A stretch of DNA of 64,000 nt from Rosa chinensis (Eukaryota; Streptophyta; Magnoliopsida; Rosales; Rosaceae). The position numbers and the translations under genes were made by a program. Shown piece after piece: positions 40,779 to 54,159 of this stretch (the first letter of the stretch is position 1; every line of letters starts with the position of its first letter). Under the pieces are notes generated by a model that ran no database searches, was not told where the DNA came from, and was given only the letters and a program-made list of their open reading frames with translations. The stretch is taken from assembly GCF_002994745.2 (NCBI RefSeq), contig NC_037093.1:23385555-23449554 (forward strand), in the 5' to 3' direction.

Positions 40779-43760
40779 CTTTGGGAGTTATATGTGGAAA
40801 AGTAGGAAAAACTTTGTCTTTAAAACTTTAAACTTCCATTTATTTTATGAGAAAAAATATACTCATGAGTCATGACATCAGTCAATACTGCTGTGATTAC
40901 TGTAGGTCAGTCGAAGGCCCCCTGTTATACTTCACAATAATTAAAGACTGAACAGAGCTTGCTTCTAGTTGTCTTCATGTAAAATATATTCATATATATA
41001 TGCAAAGCAAAAGGACTCACCTTCTTGAGGGCTAAAGATAAAATAGGGTATCAAACGATAACCAGCTTGAATGATTCTGGGAAGATCCCTCGCCTGCAAT
41101 TTATTGGATATTAAACAACAGGAGAATAAATTGATAAAACTACAGCATCACATTGGAATTGCAAAAGGTTATATGTAGAAAAGTACATAAATCTTTCGAT
41201 CTTAGTCTTGGACTCAGTTAAAACTTCATAGGATACCCAATGTGATGAGTGTGTAGGCCTGTAGGGGCATGCGTGTGTTTGTGTTTGTGTGTGTGTGGGC
41301 GCACACATGTAGAAAATTTGAAACTAAATATCTAAGATTCTAAGGTAATTCTAACTAGATTGTCATTCAAATATAATATAATAACCAAGAAACTACATCC
41401 TTCAAAGTAAGAAGATGGGGAAACACATCAAGATACTTACTACATTTGTCTGGACAACACCAGGAGAAACACATGTTACACAAATACCAGCTTCAGCAGG
41501 CAGCCGCTTATGCAAGACACTACTAAACATAATCTGCAACAAACAAAGCATCAACATGTACAACACCAAGTGATGAAAATCTAAACAAAACAAATACACA
41601 ATAACAGAGTAGTTAAATAATTCACAAATCACAAGGACCTGCATTTCTAGTTCGACAGACCTAGCTAGGAACACGTGTCCTTTTTTCTAAAATTTGGAAC
41701 AACCACAATCAACTAAACTTTTAAGGTACCTGTGCGAGCTTGCTGCTCGAATAACCCACTAAGCTTGTATATTTTCTTTTCCCAGAAACAACGTTCATGT
41801 CATCTGTGTCAACGAACCCAACATAATGCATCTATATAATGGAAAGAGCACTCTTAGATTCACATGATGACATTACTCTAAAGTAAAGTAGAAAATGTAA
41901 TATAATAATTTAACTTCTAGTCAATACCTACATGAACTCAATTGAAGTGTATAATTTTAATTTAAGGCTGAACTAGATCTAGTTGGTATATACACCAACT
42001 ACAGTTTTTATGCATGCTTAAGTCACCAACAAAAGACCAAACTATCCAGAACAGTTCAGTGCAGGTTAATATTCCAGTTTTTTTAGAATGACATAGCTTT
42101 CCTAGAGTATATCTAACCATATGTGTGTGCATGCATATATATAGCTATAGAGTATAAGAACATCCATGCATCTTTTTATGCATGATGATCATGGAACTTA
42201 CAACGGAATTGACATTAACAATTCGACTTGGAGAGCCTCTAATAAGGGATGGCAGTAGCAATACTGATAGCAGTGCTGGAGCCAGATGATTCACTTGCAA
42301 GTGCTCTTCATACCCATCTTGTGAAAATTTTTGTGGCTCTGAACTCGCAACAACCAAAATATACCAATAAATGACAAACCAGATTTTGACAGAAATACAA
42401 CTACTTTTGTATTCCAATCAACTATCTCCAATGACTGAAAAGACAGGGAAAGAAATACTGGATGTTTGAACAGGAAAACAGTAAATCTCTCAACACCTCA
42501 CAAACTTGCATGTGCTCTTGGATATGTGAGAATGTTAGGCTGCAAGTTTAATAGAACAGCTCTAACTTTCTAAAACAGTAGGAAGGTTCTTTATTTTCAC
42601 TGAACAGCAGAGGAAATTGACATGATTTGATCAGCTTACCACTACAGTATCTAATATCAAGAAGTTATTGGTATTTAGGACCAATATTACAACTAGCATG
42701 ATAATGTGTTAGGGAAGCAGTTCAACAGCTGAAAGATTTGAATTTAAGTAAATATGGCACAAAGACCAACCTCCAATAGAAAATATCCCAGCATTGTTGA
42801 TAAGAACATGCAGAGGTCCCAATCGTGCATTCCACGCTTCAGAAAATCTCACAACAGAATCCAAGGAGAGTAGATCAAGTTCCATTACCTGTTAAGTTAC
42901 AACTATTATGTAAGTCATTATGCATGGGAAAATTGTACTTTTTCCAGGAAACAAGAAATTGAAATGATTAGCATCATACACAGAATATGTTCCACTACAG
43001 ATGCTGACAAGTTGAACCAAAAAATAAATTTATTATAAGGTCTCTGGATTCAAACAAGGGCAATTGCCCTATTACTGTCTCTGCTTTTCTAAGACCAGGA
43101 GTTCGTCAAGCAATGGCTTCCTGATTTGATATGATAGCAGTCTAACTTCAGTGATTTAACTATTATATACTTCAACAAGATAAAGATTTAAAATGCATAT
43201 TATATGGAACTTGAGATGTTTGGCCCTGTTATAAATTTATCTAGAGCATTGACTTGATCACCAGAAGAAAGAGGTTACCTCAACATTGAGAGGAAGGCCC
43301 ATTCCTGACCATTCATTCTGCCACTTCTGGATCAGCTCCTTAGCTGCTTTGGTGTTTCTCACTGCCATTACAACATGTGCACCAGACTCCGCCAACTGCC
43401 TGTTCAATGGATAAGTTACAACCACCAGATACCAGTTATCTAACCGAGCAGATTATCCAAACTTATCATGCAAGTTTCTTTTTGCATTATTCAATCCGGT
43501 AGCCAAAAAGAGCTGATTGAGATACGCAAATTATACCTGGCGATTTCGCGGCCGATACCGCTAGTGGATCCAGTGACAATGCATGTGAGATCGTTGACAG
43601 GAGGCAAAGGCATTGGGTTTAGCAAATGGCTGGCAGTGATTCTCTGGAACAGCATCTCGTACACCACATAGAACCAACCTCTCAACCACTCTATCCATCC
43701 CAATCCATCCTTCTTCTTCTTCTTCACTTCCTCTTTCAAATCAGCTGATGTCGTTGCCAT
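39892..43760 (-). CDS. FEY: FEY/FOREVER YOUNG-type short-chain dehydrogenase/reductase
   Basis: FEY is a plant SDR-family oxidoreductase; Arabidopsis mutants have shoot-meristem and leaf-positioning defects, and its substrate is not firmly known. Exons (minus): 43760-43537, 43399-43279, 42888-42771, 42338-42202, 41831-41730, 41533-41441, 41093-41021, 40154-39892. All joins keep frame and give 376 residues, the size I recall for Arabidopsis FEY. The cofactor-binding motif is TGSTSGIG (63-70), followed by NNAG (146-149), catalytic S199, and YSSSK with Y227 and K231. The conserved leader has WIEWLRGWFY and HLLNPMPLPPVNDL. The C-terminus reads EKLIEGEEVACRYGAHNE. The start ATG is the one preceding ATTSADLKEE; an upstream in-frame extension would need a non-ATG start. 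Intron 7 (40155-41020) holds a palindromic MITE. Confidence 0.95.
40305..40706. mobile_element. Palindromic (TA)n-associated MITE in FEY intron 7
   Basis: Arms of about 195 bp face each other around a centre near 40505. AGGGATAGGCATTATACCAA on the left is mirrored by TTGGTCTAATGCCTATCCCT on the right. A (CA)n tract precedes it and a long (TA)n tract (about 40707-40771) follows. It is related to the element at 16027-16390. It is non-coding. Confidence 0.8.
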
Positions 43761-45826
43761 TTCTGCCACCTTTTCCAAAAATTTCAAAACTAAATAAGCA
43801 GAAAGAAAACAATGACTATATAAAAACAAACCCAATTCTAAACTCACAAGGAAAATTGATTTCTTAGTTGTTTGACTCCTTTAATATTATAATTTCATCA
43901 TCATAAGTTAAATTCAACAATTTCAGTTTTCACCCAATAAACTCCAATTTGCATAAACAATTAAAACAAGATTTGAGACACCCAAAAAGAATCATGGATA
44001 ATGGAATCTACAACCCTGACCCAGATCACCAATAATTCCAAAAACTCGAAAAGAAAGGAAGATCACTACAGCTAAACTGAAAAGAATGTACTCAACCTCA
44101 AATCAATTAGCAATGGGTAGTGGGGATTGTGCAGAGAGTTAAGTTTTTGAGTAGAAGAGAGCAGCGCAACTCAGCAGTTATTCAAGTAGATGTTGGTGAT
44201 CTTCTCTTTTCAAACCCCATCTCTTTTCAAACCGTCAAAAAGGGGACTGGCCCGGGCCCAGTAAGATTTAAGTTGGACCCATCAGTGGTATAATTTATTA
44301 GACAATGGGATAATAGCATTCCCATCAGTGGCCATGCTATAACCAAAACAGGGAGGGGAATCAGATCATATTTTATCACAACAAGTCAACAAATGAACAG
44401 AGAGAGAGAAAGAGAATTTCTGCAACAAGATAGAATAATGAAATTTATCAGCAAGTACCTCATAAGATCAAAACTTTGTTGATAAAGGGATGCACACTCT
44501 GAACTAAATTCCCTTCATAACAATGTTAAAGCTCTAACATTCAAATCTAAAATCCCTAAAATAAGAAAACCCCAAAACAACAATCATTTTCTTTGTTCAA
44601 GTAAAACAACTCCGTCACTTTAGGGCTTCAGGGGTTTACTGCAAAGCCTAAATATTTCAATGATTAAGCTCTAAATAAACTAGACGCAAACTAGCCCCTG
44701 CATCAAATAAACTAGACGCAAGCCACTCAGGCATCAACCAATTCAAACCCATTCTCCAACACAAACATAACTACCGAATGAGAACACAGTCCTTATCCGA
44801 GAAAGAGACAAACAGTTTAGGATTGCTCTTTCCATGCCAGATCAATATAATATAATATATAATCCTCCTTTAGAAACTTTAAGCACACCTCTGAGATAAT
44901 CAAGTTTAATTAATCTTCAAATCTTTACACATCAGAGAGCATTCTAGAGAACCCATGCCAGCAACACAAACGGCAATTATAGAGAATATACCATACCAAC
45001 CCAAACTTGCAGCAATCAACCATACGGGAAATTAATCAGTAAACTACTGGAAGGTTTCAGAATTACCTCTATAAGGTGCTCGAGTGTCTTGCTCAATTTA
45101 TTCTCTAATCTCTCGTTCTTCGCTTCTCGATCCCGAGCCGGTGCTTGGACTGCTTCGGCAGCACCGGCTAACTGAAGGTTCAGATCGAGTGCTTTCAATG
45201 AAGGTTCAGATCGAGTTTGGGAACAATTGATGAATTGGCTAACTGATTACGCTGAGACTGAAGTGAAGTGAAGACTGAAGAGAGAGAGAGGACTGATTTA
45301 TTAGTCGCTTAGGTTTTAGTATTTCAGTGCCCAGTGTACCTGATCCTATGATAAATATTTTGAGTCCTTATATTGACCCATAAAACACTGACATCTGTCT
45401 CTCTTTTTTCCCTACTACGGGCTTTTCTAAATTTGAAGGTCAAGGCCTGGCCCGGCCAGGCCTGAACCGTTTTGGTGAAGAAAAAAATAGGGCCCGGCCC
45501 GAACGGGTTGGGCTTTGATTGGCCGATCTGGATTTGCGGGTTTTTAGGTTTAAATGCCCAACCCTTAGTACTAACCATTAGTTTTACAATTAAGATTTGG
45601 AAAATTCTTCTGAATATCCAATTCTAAAATCACATCCGAAATTCTTCATTTTTTGGGAGAGAAAGTATCCTAATCAAAAGTAAACAAAATATCATAAAAG
45701 AATCATGAATTGCATTAGTGAAATGAAATTTTTCTTCCTACTCATCAATTGCATTTGTGAAATGAAATTCTCCCTTCCTAACAAGAAATTGCAAAAACCA
45801 AACAATTTTTCTCATAAAGTGAATTA
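43761..45826. other. FEY upstream region and intergenic DNA
   Basis: The first 400-500 bp should hold the FEY leader and promoter. At about 45425-45565 a segment rich in GGCCCGGCC, ending (minus strand) TAAGGGTTGGGCATTTAAACC, looks like one end of an hAT-type element; no partner end was found. An open frame at 45198-45016 starts with TTG, not ATG, and is not annotated. Confidence 0.4.
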
Positions 45827-46047
45827 TGTTTTAGGGAAACGATATTTGAGAGAGAATTGTTGTGTATTTTCATTGATAATAGGGGCCTCTTTATATAGAG
45901 GATTACAATGCATAGAATCTGAATCATACAAGGAAAGATAATCATACATTGAATATGAATTTAGATCCTTCTAATTTAACCATATTACCACTAGGTCAAG
46001 TAACCTAGGGTTTGAGCCAGACACACAAATATGGATTTACTTGAACA
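45827..46047 (-). mobile_element. Copia 3' LTR (221 bp)
   Basis: It starts TGTTTTAGGGAAACGATATT and ends TTTACTTGAACA. Directly inside it, the minus strand reads CACAAGGGGGAG, a polypurine tract. The 14320-14556 solo LTR belongs to the same family. No 5' LTR partner was found at the other end. Confidence 0.75.
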
Positions 46048-49000
46048 CTCCCCCTTGTGTCGCCCAAATGTGGTGCTTCTCTCGTTGCCTCGCTAAAAGC
46101 CTTGTCGAGTAACAAAAACCCAGTGGGACAAAAATAACCTCAGTCGAAAGGGAAAAAGAGCACAACACACCCTTCACGTTTCGAGACCATACATGTAGAC
46201 ATCTCCCCCTGATGTCTGCATCTCCCCCTGATGACTACGGTCATGGGAGTTCGGATAACTTCCACAAACGATGCTACCAACATGTTCCTCGAAAGTGGAA
46301 TTTAGGCAATGACTTAATGAGCAAGTCTGTCATACTGTCCTCAGATCGAACCTAGTTCACTTTGATTTTGAGGAGAGTTTGTTGTTGCTGATTATGGTTG
46401 GTGTTGTCTCTTTTGATGTAGCATTGCTTCATTTGTTCAAAATAAGCAGTATATCCTATATGCTCGTAGGCTTATCTGTGGTAGACTTCAAACCACAATT
46501 GTTAGAACATGCGTAATTATGGATCCAATCCATATACATTCACAAACCACTTCATGAAGAGCAAGAATCTCTGCATTGTTCGAAGATATAGCGATTATGG
46601 TCTATTCTGTAGACCTCCAAGATATCACGGTCTTTACCCATGGTGAACACTTAACCAGTTTGGGAATGACTTTTGTATGGGTCAGAGAGATACCCAACAT
46701 CAGCAAAACCTTCCAAAACACATATGTCGTTTTGAGGTGGGGATAGAGAACGCAGGTCAGCGTTGGCTGCTTTTCTAGTGTGTGATGGGTCCGAATCCAT
46801 CATCAATCTGTAGGGATAGAACAAGCCCATATCAATTGTACATCTCAAGTACCGAAAAATGTCTTTTACACCAATCAAATGGCGTCGCATTGGTGCAGAG
46901 CTATACCTTAGCTAACAAGTTCACTGCAAATGAGATGTCCGGTCTTGTGCATTGAACTAAGTACAATAATGCGCTTATTGTACTCAAGTAAGACACCCCT
47001 GCCTCTAGCACATCTTCGCCATCATCCTTTGAACGAAGAATATCATTTTTAGGATCAAGACTACGGACAATCATGGGGGTGCTTGGAGGCTTGACCTTGT
47101 CAAAATGCCTAAGCATCTATCAACACGATGCTCAAGTTCCAAACCGAGACATAATCGTGTTCTTCCAAAAATCCTTCATCTCAAACTCGGATTTCAAGTG
47201 TTCAGCGGTTTCCCTTAACTCTTTAAGGGCTTCCAATGAAGATCATGTCCAACATGAAACGCGATAGAATCCGAAACTTGTTATGGAAACGCGTGGGCAT
47301 ATCCCTTCCCAATTAAGTAGTCATTTTAGTGAGCGTTTCAACCTCTTTGTAAATGCGCTCCATGGTCTAGAGCCACTTGACTTGGATACGGTAAATGAAG
47401 TTCACCATGAACCTTCATGTATATTCCGTATCTAGATCCCCATAGAGATACGTAGTGACCACATTTATAAGCTGCATAATCAGTTATTCGGAAACTACCA
47501 AACTGACAAGGTAGTGGAGTGTAATGACATCCATTACGAGAGAATATGTCTCATCGTCGTCTATTTCAGGGCGTTTTTTGAGAAGCCTTGAGCCATAAGA
47601 CGAGATTGCCATCTCTTTTTCTCATCACGCTTTCTAATGAAGACCCATTAGTCAACAGGTTTTATGTTAGGAGGTGTTGGCATCACTGGCTCAAAAACCT
47701 TCCTCTTCGTTAGGCAATCCAACTTAACCCGGATCACATCTTTCTATTTAGGCCAGATTTCTCTACGTTGGCATTCATTCATCAACGGAGAGTGGTTCGA
47801 TGTCATCAGACTCAAACAAACTCATGCACAACGAAATGCGCAACTACATCATCAATTATGATGGAGTTTCTATCCCACGTCTCATGTACACTAGTGTAAT
47901 TTTCATAGAGCTCTATATTCTCAAGAATAGGTTCTGACGTTGAGGCATCCCCCAACGATAACCATAATCCGAAAGATTCTCATGAGACGGATTTTGAGTC
48001 TTGATGATCAAAAGGATTGGAATGTGCCAAAGTATCATTCTAACCCACGGGCCTCCCACGCATCCTAGCTGGGGCCCTGACCTATAACGCTAGAATGCCA
48101 CTCTCTTTGGCGGTGGCGCCATGCCTACCTCCGTGTAGGGTAGCGCTACGTCCTCTCGTAGGGACAGCCATCCTTGCAGGCATGTTTGCAGCATATTTGT
48201 GTGATCTCGTCACTTTAACGGGGATCGAGATGAGACATAGTGGGGACAGGGCATGACATCCTGTCGTTCCTGCTAAACATCCGTGTTCTTATCCCTCCCT
48301 AACGACGGAAAGACTGTCTCATCAAAGTGACAATCAGCAAATCTAGCGGTAAGAAGATCGTCTTGCAAGAGTATTAAGTGGCAGACGATTGTTGGATTCT
48401 CAAATCCAACGTAGTTACCCATTCATCTGTAAGGAACCAGTATAGAGCGTTATGGCAACTCAATGGGCACATAAAGGGCTCACTTAAATGTGCGTAAGTA
48501 AAAAATACTTGTACCCAGTCACTTGCTGTAACGCAGATATACATTGAGTGGCGGTATGTCGTAGAAGAATTAGCATAGCTGCATGTGATATTGCATCACA
48601 TCAAGCGGATATAAGGAGATTTGTGCGCATTACCAATATCCGGACTACCATCGTAGTCATTTTCGCGAGACCATTTAGGTGTGTTCATGGGAATATGATG
48701 TCCAGCATTAGTCCCAATGCAATAACCATCAAAAGTCTTCGATGTAAACTCTCTAGCAATGTCAAATCCAATTGACGGAATAGGATGATCCGGGGAGTGA
48801 GCCCGTTGTCATATGGTATGTGCTAGGAGTGTAGCATAAGCAGCATTACAAGTGGACAATGGCACAACACGTGACCAGCGTGTTTGCATGTCAACCAACA
48901 TAATGAGATATTTAAACGTCCGCAAGTTGGTTGAATCAGACCACAGAATCCCCACGGATTCTATGTAAGAACAAAATGAGTATTTTCATATCCTTTTCAT

Positions 49001-49560
49001 AGGACGGTCTCAGTCCTAATTTCCCTAAGGAACGGCTTTGTAAAATGAGCGAGAGGCTTTAGAAGCAACCAATGAGAATTTTGGTTAGGCCTGAGCGTCT
49101 GAAAAGCTATTTGAAGCAAGTTGGTAATTGCAGCATCACCTGGCGGGCCATCTCCATGATGGACGCTATCCATGGTGTCATGGATAGGGACTGTGCCAGC
49201 CGTAGGCTGGTGGTGGACAGAGGCGGTGCCCTAGGCAGCAGCGTCAGTTACACTTAGTCCAAGAATCAACTCGATTCATGCTTCATTTCGCTCGAAAGAA
49301 ATGATGTCCATGTGAAGTCTTTAGTAGACGGATCATCATATCATGACTAGAATGATCTATCCTGTCATGACAAAGCCAATATGTGTCTAAATCCAAGAGA
49401 TCTTCTCTCAGTAATAAGTAATAAGAAATCCCAGTTGGTAAGTAATAAGTAATAACTCGTAGCATTTTGGAGTCTGAGATCATAACATTTTTAGCCAATA
49501 AGAATTTGGTTAAGTTAGTATGGGCGTGCTTGTGGTTAAACCCCAACCTAGTTCGTCTAA
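46048..49560 (-). pseudogene. Ty1/copia pol pseudogene, 5'-truncated
   Basis: Minus-strand frames give copia pol motifs in the expected order. Near 48950-48750 integrase reads FKYLIMLVDMQTRWSRVVPL. Reverse-transcriptase relics follow around 47760-47400. Then PSTPMIVRSLDPKND and CTRPDISFAVNLL occur at 47116-46901, and FRYLRCTIDMGLFYP and FADVGYLSDPYKSHSQTG at 46890-46651. Many stops and frameshifts lie between them. No gag or 5' LTR was seen; the element appears cut off near 49560. Confidence 0.8.
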
Positions 49561-49567
49561 AATCATA

Positions 49568-50180
49568 ACATTTTTTTTTTTGAGGATAGATAATTTCATT
49601 ACTTATCCTTGGCCAAAAGACACGTATATCAGATGTTATCTTATACAAAAAATAGAGATGGCACAAGCCGCCAAGCAAAATTACAGGTAACCCTTATTGT
49701 AAGCAAATTACGCACACTTATTAAGCCTAACCATATGAACACAAGTCTAAACTACCTATATCCTTGTAACAGCAACCCTAGTCGCCTAGAGACCTCAATT
49801 GGTGTACAACTAGAGAAACCAAACTTAAAACCATAAATCAGATGCTAGGCAGAGAAACAAAAAACTTAAAGTTTCCCTTTGTCCTTATCTTTAGGGAAAA
49901 CCTCATGAGTAGCAGCAGAAGGGTAAGTGAGGCGTAATGGAGTCACACCCGGCTTCTTGTAGGAGCAAGGATTCTTGTTCTTGCTTCCGAGAGGTCTTCC
50001 CACCTTTTTCTTCAGTATCCCATGATCCACCTCAATATCAACTTCTACCAAACCTAGTGCCTACATCAGCTTGGAGGGTAAGAAGTTTGGCTCCTAGAAT
50101 TGTTTTGAACTTCTTTGGAGAAGGAGTATAGCCTCCACTCCGACCTCCTTTTTTGGAGATCAAGGGAATGATATTATGAA
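49568..50180 (-). mobile_element. LINE-like 3' end, minus strand
   Basis: A T-run at about 49570-49581 marks the poly(A) tail of a minus-strand element. The block around 49776-49830 (GTCGCCTAGAGACCTCAATT) matches the 3' region of the 4457-5488 retroelement in reverse. The interior has no intact ORF and the upstream end is approximate. Confidence 0.55.
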
Positions 50181-50184
50181 AAGA

Positions 50185-50993
50185 TGTGATATGCCCCGTA
50201 TCTAGCTCACCTCATTACTGTATTCAAGTCATTTACTTTGAGTTTTTACTATCCTCGATTTTTGTTTTAACTATTAGGAGACCCGAAGAATTGAATTTTT
50301 ATAGGATGACAATTTGGGAAAATTTTCTTCTTGAGAGTTGTAGAGGATGTTAAATCAAGTCAGTTGACACATGGCATGCTCAAATCAGAGTTCGAACGTG
50401 AAAGTTATGGTTAGAAAACTAAAGCCACTATTTCGAGAAAGGAGTATAAAAAGGGACTTACCAAAAATGGTAAGTCAGTTTTCTCACCTCGGCTCAAAGT
50501 AGAAACCAGCCATAAAATCCTCTCCAATCGACCTAGGAAACCGACCCAACCCGATTTCCAAACCCGGCCATAACTTCACCGTTCGGCCCCCGATCGATGC
50601 CACACGAGTCACATCGGATTTGTCTCTTCATCCTCGTTCGATCCTTGGTGGTGACATTAGACAATTCAAGGTGTGTAAAGCCCAGTAGCTCAAGGAAGCC
50701 CGACAGACAGTTTTGCTTGACCCAGTCGAAACTCATGTTTCCGGCCACCAATTCTAGTGATACCACATGGGTTTTAAAGCTCTTAGGGCGCACATCAATC
50801 CATCCAAACATCTTGATCCAATTTGGAGCATGGAGCTGGAATCAAGCATTTAAAATTCTAGGGTTTTTCAATTTTTTTTCTAGGTAATTATCGACTGATC
50901 CATTTGTTTTTGGTAGCTGTGGTAGTTGAAGAAGTTATGAAGAGGAGGTTGTCATATGCTAGAACCCATCCCCCATTTTTCTATTTTTTTAAT
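50185..50993 (+). mobile_element. LTR fragment related to 228-2775, host of MULE-A
   Basis: It begins TGTGATATGCCCCGTATC. In the same order as the start of the 228-2775 LTR it has a GAGAGTTGTAGAGGATGTTAA block, a GTGAAAGTTATG block and a leader-like region. It is broken at 50993 by MULE-A; the 178 bp after 63822 may be its continuation, but I could not align them. Confidence 0.55.
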
Positions 50994-53694
50994 GGACTAA
51001 TTTCACTTTGTTTCCTCCAACTTTAGGTTGAAAATCATGTTAGTCCTGATTTTTTTTTTTTTTAATCAAGTATACCCCTGCACTTCCCAAATTCATATTC
51101 CGTCTATAGTCTTCAAAGCTCCGTCTAAATATGCTGTCAAATGGTGATGTGACACTGACAGGCTGACACATTTTTTGCTTCGAGACCCACATAAATGGCT
51201 AAATTTCCTATATAACCTTTGGGCTTAATTCTAAAATAAAATAAAATAAATAAATTCACAATCTTTATCTTATTTCCAACCCGAGCACCTAAACCCATCT
51301 CCATCTTAACACACCCTTCAATCACCCACTAAATACCAAGATCAAATCTTGCCAACTCCTCCGAGAAAGGCTTCTTCAATGGTGGAACCCCAAATCTCCA
51401 AGACCTTCCCCATGAAACTGAAGCAAAAACCCAAGCCTTGCACCCAGGAGCATACTCCCACAGCTCTCGGTTCAAGAAGAAGGCGGCGGCGACCCCGCTT
51501 GCCTTGTGTTCTCAGTGGTTTGGTCAATTCATTGGTGCTCGCAGTTATGGAGGAGCTTTGATTGAAGTTTCGAAATGGCTCGGCTATGGTGGCTCGCTGT
51601 CTCTGCACTAGCAGAGGTTGTGGTGTCGGCCAATTGTAGTCGTCGCTACCTCGCAAGATGAATCGGTAAAGCTCTAATTTTTTGTTTTACTTGGGATATT
51701 TGCTCTATTTGGATTGTGAAAATCGATTGTGAATTGGGAGATTAAGGTTAAACATTCTGAAATATGATGCTTATGTGGAATGATGTCAAATTTGGTTTTC
51801 CGAGGTTGAATTGGTGAATTATTTTTCAGTCTATGGGTTTGATTATCGCATTGCGTTGGCATAAAATTGATGCTTTTTCTGGGCCATGCGCATATGAATT
51901 GGAGCAGCCATTAACTAACAGTATCTGGGCTTAAAGAGACGGAGCTTATCGATGAGATTCAGAAGAAGGATGGCGTGGAGGATGGTAGTGGTGGTGGAAG
52001 AGCTATAACTGTGGATGAAGAGGCAGCAGTGGCGGTGGAGGCAAGAAATTGTTCGAAAGGAAGGAGAGCCATGAAGGTAAGGTTGACCAAACTCGGAGAT
52101 CACAGTAATGGCGAATTTGTGCATCTCCTAGTGAAGGCCACCATGCGAGATTGGTAGTCTGTGATCGACTCTATGTCAATTTTCTTCTTTCTGGTATCCA
52201 TCTCAAAAAGAAGATTAGAACACAATAACGAATTGGTTGAGAAATATTTGAGAGAAGTCAGATGTGGGTGTCCAAATCAATTCTAGGTTTGACTCGTCGG
52301 AGACCAGGGAGTGTGATGGTAGTGGAGGTGAGTCACAGTGGTGCTTAGAGAAGTGTGGTGGAGGAGAGAGGGCGAGAATTTCAGATTTGACTGCTCGAGC
52401 TCTCATACAGAAACCCAGAAGTGACAATGGATTGATTTCATCAGGAAGGGGGGCAATTTCCATTTGGCCTTCTTATGGATTGAAAGACGGAAAAGTGGGT
52501 CATGTTGTCGGTGCCACGTCACCTTTTGATGGCACATTTAGACGGAGCTATGAGGATTGGAAACGGAAGATGAATTTGGGTAGGCCTCGTCAACTGGCCG
52601 GGCCTAACTAGATTTTTAAATAGTGGCGGGCCGGGCCGAGCTTCGTTATAAATTGAAGGATCCAAGCCTGTCCATATAAGGCGGGCCTTGAGGGCTTTTT
52701 CGGGCCGGGCCAGGCCGGGCTTTTCTACAATGTGAGTCTCAGACCCACTGCCATCAGAGACAAAGCATTTTATTGTGTAATATCAGATATCTTGCTTCTA
52801 GATCATCTCAGGTCATATTAAGGATGCTATTTTTTTCCTTTTAAAGTTTTAAGGAGTTTGGAACCTAGCCGAACTAGGAGGCTCATCCCCACACCCGTTT
52901 TAATGTATTGAAATAAAAAGACAGAATACAAAGTGTCCCAATTTACAACTCAAAACAAAAGCAAATTATTAAGGGGCCGTGACCACTTACCCAATTTTAG
53001 CCTAAAAATTGCCCACTTACTCCACTAAGAGTTTTTTAACCCCATTTACCCAATCTAACATCTACTTACAGTTTTGCCCTATTAATCAACTCTCTCCTCT
53101 CAGACTCTCTCCTCCCCCTCCGTCTTCGATCTGTTTCACTTTCCTCCCCCTTCACCGATTTCAGTCTTAGTCTCTCTCTCTCTCTCAACTCGTCTCAGTC
53201 TCAGTCTCTCTCTCTCTCTCCATGTCTGCAGATCGAAAAATGGGTTCGGTTTGTCAAAATCAAGGGAGAGCCCAGCAGATCGGCGGCGAGCGTTTTTCCT
53301 ATGCTTGCTGCTTTTCTCCCTCGGTCTGGTTCAGTACGGCTTCAAATTAGAAATCAAGCAACCGCAGTCCAGTTCGACGACGGTGGAGGAGATCAAGTCG
53401 GGTCGCTGACGGTGGAGGGTCTGCTAGAGCGAAATCTAATGGAGGTATTCCTAGGCGGCGACGGAGGAATTTTACGCAGGTGGCGGGGATGGCTGCAAAC
53501 AAAGTGTGGCGGTGGCCGGCTGGGTAGATTTGGTGACATGTTTTGGGTGCCCAGTGTAATCTGGGTTACCGGATGGCGACGTCGATCTGGATTTTTTTTA
53601 TTTTTTTTGGGTAAATTTGGCAGAAGGCTTATAAGGAAAGAAGAAGCAAGAACGAAAAAAAAAAAGTTTTATTGAGTAGTTATACATGTCTATT

Positions 53695-54065
53695 GCAGGG
53701 CAATAATAAGATTATTGGGAGACAATAATATGAGTATTGGGGGCCAATAATATGCATATAAATTGATCAATTGTGCCTGTAGTGTATTCATTTTGGTTTT
53801 GGGAGTTTACGCAATTCACTAGAGGTCAATAATATGATTATTGGGAGACAATAATATGAGTATTGGGGGGCAATAATATGATTACTAGGGGTAATAATAT
53901 GGTTACTGGATATTATTAGGGGTAATAAATTCAGACGCCGGAATCCGGTCACCAGTCCGGTAACCTAATTCCGGATTCCGGTGACCTGTAGCCTGATTCC
54001 GGTCATCGGTTGCAGAATTCCGGTCACCGGTCGCTGGAGACAGCGGCCGGCCACTGGTCACCGGA
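53695..54065 (+). repeat. Minisatellites in MULE-B
   Basis: Degenerate units of about 22-24 bp built on CAATAATATGAGTATTGGGG repeat through 53695-53760 and 53825-53930. They are followed by a second array built on ATTCCGGTCACCGG (53935-54060). Confidence 0.75.
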
Positions 54066-54159
54066 GCACAGCAAGGTGGAGGATGACTTCTCTCTCTAAG
54101 TGAGAAAGAAGGGGAGGGCAAAAAAGTCTCAAAAATAAATAAAAAGAATGAAAAAAGAA

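Noticed and set aside
45016..45198. Open frame beginning KALDLNLQLAGAAE upstream of FEY
   Set aside because: The first codon is TTG, not ATG, and no family or second exon was recognised; it may be leader sequence.
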